Notes under the pieces: generated by a model
The model's input: the letters and a program-made list of their open reading frames with translations, nothing else
Databases searched by the model: none
Told to the model about the DNA's origin: nothing
Assembly (NCBI GenBank): GCA_934098485.1
Contig: CAKOOH010000001.1
Location: 124,001-188,000, forward strand
Reading direction: 5' to 3'
Source of the DNA: an uncultured Bacilli bacterium
GTDB taxonomy: Bacteria; Bacillota_I; Bacilli_A; RF39; UBA660
Length of the DNA stretch: 64,000 nt
Program-made: the position numbers and the translations under genes
Part shown: positions 60,559-64,000 of the stretch, in pieces
How the letters are laid out: every line of letters starts with the position of its first letter
Numbering within the stretch: position 1 is the first letter of the stretch

Positions 60559-62568
60559 ATGAAAAAGAAAATTCTTAATTATATTAAATCTTTTTCCAAC
60601 TTTATCAAATATAATAAACAATTTTGCTCTTTTATTATACTTTCAATATTGTGTGCTATATTTTTAAGAGTTTCTACAACAGGCAATATTTTAAATTTAA
60701 AACCATTACTTTTTGAAATATCGATGCCTATATTAATAGGTTCATTTGCTTATTTTAATAAACCGAAAAATCAATTTGGTTACTTGCTTGGATGTTTACT
60801 TGCACTAGATGTTGTTTGTATTGTAAATGCTATATATTATGAATTTTATAGTTCTTATGCTTCATTTAGTTTAATTACGGCTCTTAAACAGGTTGGAGAA
60901 GTAGGAGATGCTGTATTTGCTAAAATGAAACTAATTCATTTTATATATTTACTTGCGCCCATCATTTTTATATTTGTTAATAAAAGTTTAAATAGTAGAG
61001 ATTATTTTAATTATGTAACTAAGTTTGAAAAGACGAAAAGTTTATTAAAACAAGTATTTCTATTTGGCTTGACAGTATTTTTAGTGGGTTTCTTTACGCT
61101 TTCTTCGACGTCGATAAGTAGACTTGCTAAACAATGGAACCGTGAATATATTGTAAATAGATATGGTATAGTTGTCTATCAAATTAATGATTTAATAAAT
61201 ACTTTAAGACCAAAAATAAGTTCATTATTTGGTTATGATGTAGCACTTAAAAATTTTAATGATTATTTTGATCTTAATACGAGAGAAAAAAGTAATAATG
61301 AGTATACAAATATGTTTAAAGATTACAATATTGTATTTGTTCATATGGAAAGTATGACATCATTTATTTTAGATTTAGAAATAAATGGTATGAAAATTGC
61401 CCCTAATTTAAGAAAACTAGCTGATGAAGGACTTTATTTTAGTAATTTTTATCCACAAATTGGAGTAGGAACAAGTAGTGATTCAGAATTTACCTTAAAT
61501 ACATCCTTGATGCCGGCTACAACAGGGACAGTATTTGTAAGCTATTTTGATAGAGATTTTGTAACAATACCAAAACTATTAAAAGATAAAGGATATTATA
61601 CTTTTAGTATGCATGGTAATAAAGCAAGTATGTGGAATAGAAACAATATGCATCCTAATTTGGGTTATATGGATTTTTATTCAAAAACTAGTTTTGTAAT
61701 TGATGAAGAAGTTGGCTTAGGTCTTTCTGATAAATCGTTCTTTAGACAGGCTGTCCCAATTTTAGAAACGATAGAAAAAAATAATTCTAAGTATATGGGA
61801 ACGGTCATAACTTTATCTAATCACACACCATTTACAAATAATAAATTATTTGATCAGATTAAACTAAATTATGAAGCGACAGTTTATAATGAAATTTTAA
61901 AGAAAAACGAAAAGGTTACATATTCATATTTAGAAGGAACTAAATTGGGTGATTATATTAGAAGTAGTCATTATGCCGATGAACAAATTGGTTATTTTAT
62001 GGATATGGTAAATAAAAGTGATTGCTTTAATAATACGTTATTTGTATTTTATGGTGATCATGATCCTAAACTTTCAATTGATGAGTTTGATTATTATTAT
62101 AATTTTGATTTTGAAACAGGTAAAATTAAAAATGAAAATGATCCAACATATGTTGTTTATGACTATTATAAAAATGAATTAAATAAAAAAACACCACTTA
62201 TTTTATGGAGTAAAAATAAAAAGCTAGCAACAGAAGTTGATTACTATATGGGTATGATTGATGTGATGCCAACAGTAGGAAATATGATTGGTATTTATAA
62301 TAATTATGCTTTAGGACATGATATATTTGAGATAAAAAATGATAATATAATTGTTTTTCCGAATGGAAATTATTTAACAAATAAAGTTTATTATCGTAAT
62401 TCAAAGGGAGAATATAAAGCATTAAACTTAGATGAAATTTTATCAGATGAATATATAATGAATTCTAAAGATTATGCTGATAAAATTATTGAAATATCAG
62501 ATGGAATTATTACTCATGACTTAATTATAGCAAGTAAGGAAGGAATTTTAAATGAAGAAAAGAAATAA
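60559..62568 (+). CDS. ltaS: Lipoteichoic acid synthase-type membrane sulfatase
   Basis: The 669-residue protein has about five N-terminal membrane helices (~20-200) and an extracellular sulfatase-fold domain. Landmarks are VFVHMESMTSFIL, FYPQIGVGTSSDSEFTLNTS, SMHGNKASMWNR, VITLSNHTPF and FVFYGDHDPKLS. LtaS takes glycerol-phosphate from phosphatidylglycerol. At the nucleophile position before SDSEF this protein has Ser307, with Thr305 two residues earlier, whereas S. aureus LtaS has Thr. ATG 60559 follows GAAAGG. It overlaps the next gene by 17 bases. The symbol reflects the family rather than proven product. Confidence 0.9.
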   Translation: MKKKILNYIKSFSNFIKYNKQFCSFIILSILCAIFLRVSTTGNILNLKPLLFEISMPILIGSFAYFNKPKNQFGYLLGCLLALDVVCIVNAIYYEFYSSYASFSLITALKQVGEVGDAVFAKMKLIHFIYLLAPIIFIFVNKSLNSRDYFNYVTKFEKTKSLLKQVFLFGLTVFLVGFFTLSSTSISRLAKQWNREYIVNRYGIVVYQINDLINTLRPKISSLFGYDVALKNFNDYFDLNTREKSNNEYTNMFKDYNIVFVHMESMTSFILDLEINGMKIAPNLRKLADEGLYFSNFYPQIGVGTSSDSEFTLNTSLMPATTGTVFVSYFDRDFVTIPKLLKDKGYYTFSMHGNKASMWNRNNMHPNLGYMDFYSKTSFVIDEEVGLGLSDKSFFRQAVPILETIEKNNSKYMGTVITLSNHTPFTNNKLFDQIKLNYEATVYNEILKKNEKVTYSYLEGTKLGDYIRSSHYADEQIGYFMDMVNKSDCFNNTLFVFYGDHDPKLSIDEFDYYYNFDFETGKIKNENDPTYVVYDYYKNELNKKTPLILWSKNKKLATEVDYYMGMIDVMPTVGNMIGIYNNYALGHDIFEIKNDNIIVFPNGNYLTNKVYYRNSKGEYKALNLDEILSDEYIMNSKDYADKIIEISDGIITHDLIIASKEGILNEEKK

Positions 62569-63163
62569 AATAATATTATTTATAGTTATAGTTTTACTTG
62601 TAGTTGGAGCATCAATATTTTGCTACATAAAATTTGTGAAAAAGGATGATAATGTTAATAAAGTTACGAATATTGAAGAAATAGATAAGTTTGGGTATAC
62701 ATTAAAAAGTAATGCGACAGAAACCTATAAGAAAGAATATGAAATTTTAAAAACAAATTTAAAATCAACAGACATAAATGAAGAAGAATATGTAAAAAGT
62801 GTTGCAAAGTTATTTATTATTGATTTATATACGATAAGTAATAAAATAAATAAATACGATGTAGGAGGAACGGAATTTGTTTATCCTGATTCCTTAGAAA
62901 ATTATAAAGTTAATGTAGAAGATACATTATATAAATATGTAGAAGATAATTCTAATGATAGTAGAACGCAAAGTTTACCAGAAGTAAGTGAAGTGCAAAT
63001 AACAGATTTTAAAAAAGTTAAATATAAAGTTTCAAATACGGAACTTGATGCATATGAAGTAGCTTTAAAATGGAGTTATGTTGTAGATATGGGTTATGAA
63101 AGTGAAGGCTCTGTTATAATTTTAGAAAAAGATAATAAGTACTACGTAGTTGAGAAAAAATAA
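62552..63163 (+). CDS. Membrane-anchored extracellular protein, unknown
   Basis: The 203-residue product has a basic start, one membrane helix (IILFIVIVLLVVGASIFCYI) and a ~170-residue extracellular domain with helical then beta character (YVKSVAKLFIIDLYTISNKI, and closing SEGSVIILEKDNKYYVVEKK). The end resembles NTF2-like or DUF4829-type domains, but I do not claim a family. ATG 62552 follows AAGGAATTTTAA inside ltaS, so translation is coupled and a role with LtaS is plausible. Confidence 0.65.
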   Translation: MKKRNKIILFIVIVLLVVGASIFCYIKFVKKDDNVNKVTNIEEIDKFGYTLKSNATETYKKEYEILKTNLKSTDINEEEYVKSVAKLFIIDLYTISNKINKYDVGGTEFVYPDSLENYKVNVEDTLYKYVEDNSNDSRTQSLPEVSEVQITDFKKVKYKVSNTELDAYEVALKWSYVVDMGYESEGSVIILEKDNKYYVVEKK

Positions 63164-63188
63164 AAAACGGTTAAATCCGCTTTTTTTA
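63161..63188 (+). terminator. Terminator after the ltaS operon
   Basis: AAAAACGG (63163-63170) pairs imperfectly with CCGCTTTTTTT (63177-63187); one mismatch, then T. Confidence 0.6.
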
Positions 63189-63195
63189 TGTTTAA

Positions 63196-63396
63196 TTATT
63201 TTTCGTCTAAGTCCATCAGTAAGATGCCAATATTTATCATACTTGTTAAACCTACTAAAGAATAAACGATTCTAGTAATAACAGCTGTTTTACCAAAGAT
63301 AGCGGCTACTAAGTTAAAATCTAATAATCCAACTAATCCCCAGTTAATACCACCAATAATTGTTATACCTAAACATATCTTTTGTAATGTCGACAT
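63196..63396 (-). CDS. DUF378 family small membrane protein
   Basis: The 66-residue protein has two membrane helices with the family pattern ITIIGGINWGLVGLLDFNLV and ITRIVYSLVGLTSMINIGIL. YuzA of Bacillus belongs here; the function is unknown. ATG 63396 follows AGAGGTT. The frame reaches 63447, but the added residues lie before this ribosome site and are not conserved in the family. It is convergent with the ltaS operon. Confidence 0.9.
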   Translation of the reverse strand: MSTLQKICLGITIIGGINWGLVGLLDFNLVAAIFGKTAVITRIVYSLVGLTSMINIGILLMDLDEK

Positions 63397-63487
63397 TTTA
63401 ACCTCTTTTCTACTATTAGTATGGATAATTAAAAAAAATATATACATAAATATTAACTTAATTAAATAATATTATGTAGGAGGTTAG

Positions 63488-64000
63488 ATGAAAAAATTTT
63501 TTGTATTATTAGCATCAATACTTATACTTTGTGGGTGTGGAAAAACGAGTGATGTTAATGTAAAAGATGATTTTATAAAAAATATTGAAAAAAGAAATTC
63601 TTATTTAGTAAAAGGAACGATGGATATAGTTTCAAATGAAGATACTTTTACTTATAATATTATAGCTGCAAAGAGTAATAGTAATTATCGTGTAAATTTA
63701 GTAAATACAGTTAATAATCATGAACAAGTAATACTTAAAAATGATGATGGGGTTTATGTTGTTACACCTAGTTTAAATAAAAGTTTTAAATTTCAATCAG
63801 AATGGCCAGATAATGGGTCGCAAGGTTATTTATTAGATTCACTTGTAAAGGATATAAAAAATGATGCTGATAGTAAGTCGGAAAAAGTAGAAAGTGGATA
63901 TATTATTACTACTAAAGTAAATTATCCAAATAATGCTAATTTAGTTAGTGAAAAAATATATGTTGACAGTAAGAGTGAAATACAAAAAGTAGAAGTTTTA
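63488..64000 (+). CDS. LolA-like lipoprotein, 5' part (cut by window end)
   Basis: The frame runs open from ATG 63488 to the last base, 171 codons, so the 3' end is missing. It starts with a lipoprotein signal (KKFFVLLASILILCGC, lipobox LCGC, Cys17). Beta strands follow: YLVKGTMDIVSNEDTFTYNI, NYRVNLVNTVNNHEQVILKN, GVYVVTPSLNKSFKFQSEWP. This is the LolA/GerS-type fold described for Firmicute lipoproteins, where GerS acts in spore cortex germination; the precise role here is not shown. ATG follows TAGGAGG. Confidence 0.8.
   Translation, partial: MKKFFVLLASILILCGCGKTSDVNVKDDFIKNIEKRNSYLVKGTMDIVSNEDTFTYNIIAAKSNSNYRVNLVNTVNNHEQVILKNDDGVYVVTPSLNKSFKFQSEWPDNGSQGYLLDSLVKDIKNDADSKSEKVESGYIITTKVNYPNNANLVSEKIYVDSKSEIQKVEVL

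Noticed and set aside
1..64000. Mycoplasma-type code with UGA read as Trp.
   Set aside because: Many genes end in TGA, including ATGA overlaps at 22136, 37429, 51931 and 57331, and Trp codons in conserved motifs are TGG.

Overview
The window is 64 kb of a very AT-rich chromosome from a Gram-positive, low-GC bacterium. UGA is a normal stop codon here: several coupled genes overlap as ATGA, and Trp is TGG. The gene set (UDP-MurNAc ligase, LytR-CpsA-Psr protein, lipoteichoic-acid-synthase-type enzymes, DltA/DltC, VanW, a CIRCE/HrcA element) together with mollicute-like details (SYG form of the TilS PP-loop, many short membrane-anchored lineage proteins) suggests a Bacillota/Mycoplasmatota-boundary organism such as the uncultured gut Bacilli. 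That placement is an inference. The density of tilS-ftsH, parA-parB, rplM-rpsI, truA and gltX is what one expects in an origin-proximal region, but no origin or parS site was recognised.

Layout. 0-3 kb: the end of a GH25 lysozyme, a DUF362 protein, a membrane protein and a degenerate HD-domain-like protein. 3-4.4 kb, minus strand: a secreted nuclease with an InlB-type repeat and two small proteins. 4.4-8.6 kb: a three-gene operon of unknown acidic helical proteins, the second with mTERF-like repeats. 8.7-13.5 kb: a CIRCE-controlled hsp20, tRNA-Glu(CUC), a leaderless M23 hydrolase, an unknown gene overlapping gltX, and a sigma factor. 13.6-23.5 kb: rplM-rpsI, tilS-ftsH, then one run of coupled genes parA-parB-mscS-DUF951-abgT-prenol kinase-DUF92. 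23.9-29.4 kb: murC, a membrane-anchored protein, an S41 protease, two decayed ECF-type ATPases and truA. 29.6-33 kb: an O-antigen-ligase-like protein and a repeat-rich surface protein.

33-48 kb is dominated by the envelope: NagZ-like GH3, Sfp-type phosphopantetheinyl transferase, VanW, DltA and DltC, PrsW, a NUDIX protein, a leaderless LysM amidase, an LCP protein with a PASTA-like end, and a 1467-residue YfhO-LtaS fusion. Next come a holin-like gene pair and a membrane protein with cadherin-like repeats and a lysine-rich tail. 50.6-56 kb is a TetR-LiaF-DUF4097-ABC-permease-permease operon with an operator on its promoter. 56-64 kb carries two tRNA-Gly genes (CCC and GCC), a macrodomain protein, a P-loop kinase with a lipoprotein, a MarR regulator, a UgtP-like glucosyltransferase coupled to a core-deleted PlsC, a second LtaS-type enzyme, a DUF378 protein and a partial LolA-like lipoprotein.

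The main theme is the cell envelope. Glycolipid anchor synthesis (UgtP-like), polymer synthesis (LtaS and the YfhO-LtaS fusion), D-alanyl activation (DltA, DltC and a phosphopantetheinyl transferase), LCP attachment and several wall hydrolases all lie in about 30 kb. The strongest candidates for something undescribed are the YfhO-LtaS fusion, the dltA-dltC-vanW cluster without dltB/dltD, the VTE5/VTE6-like prenol kinase pair, and the leaderless hydrolases sharing a region with an orphan holin pair.
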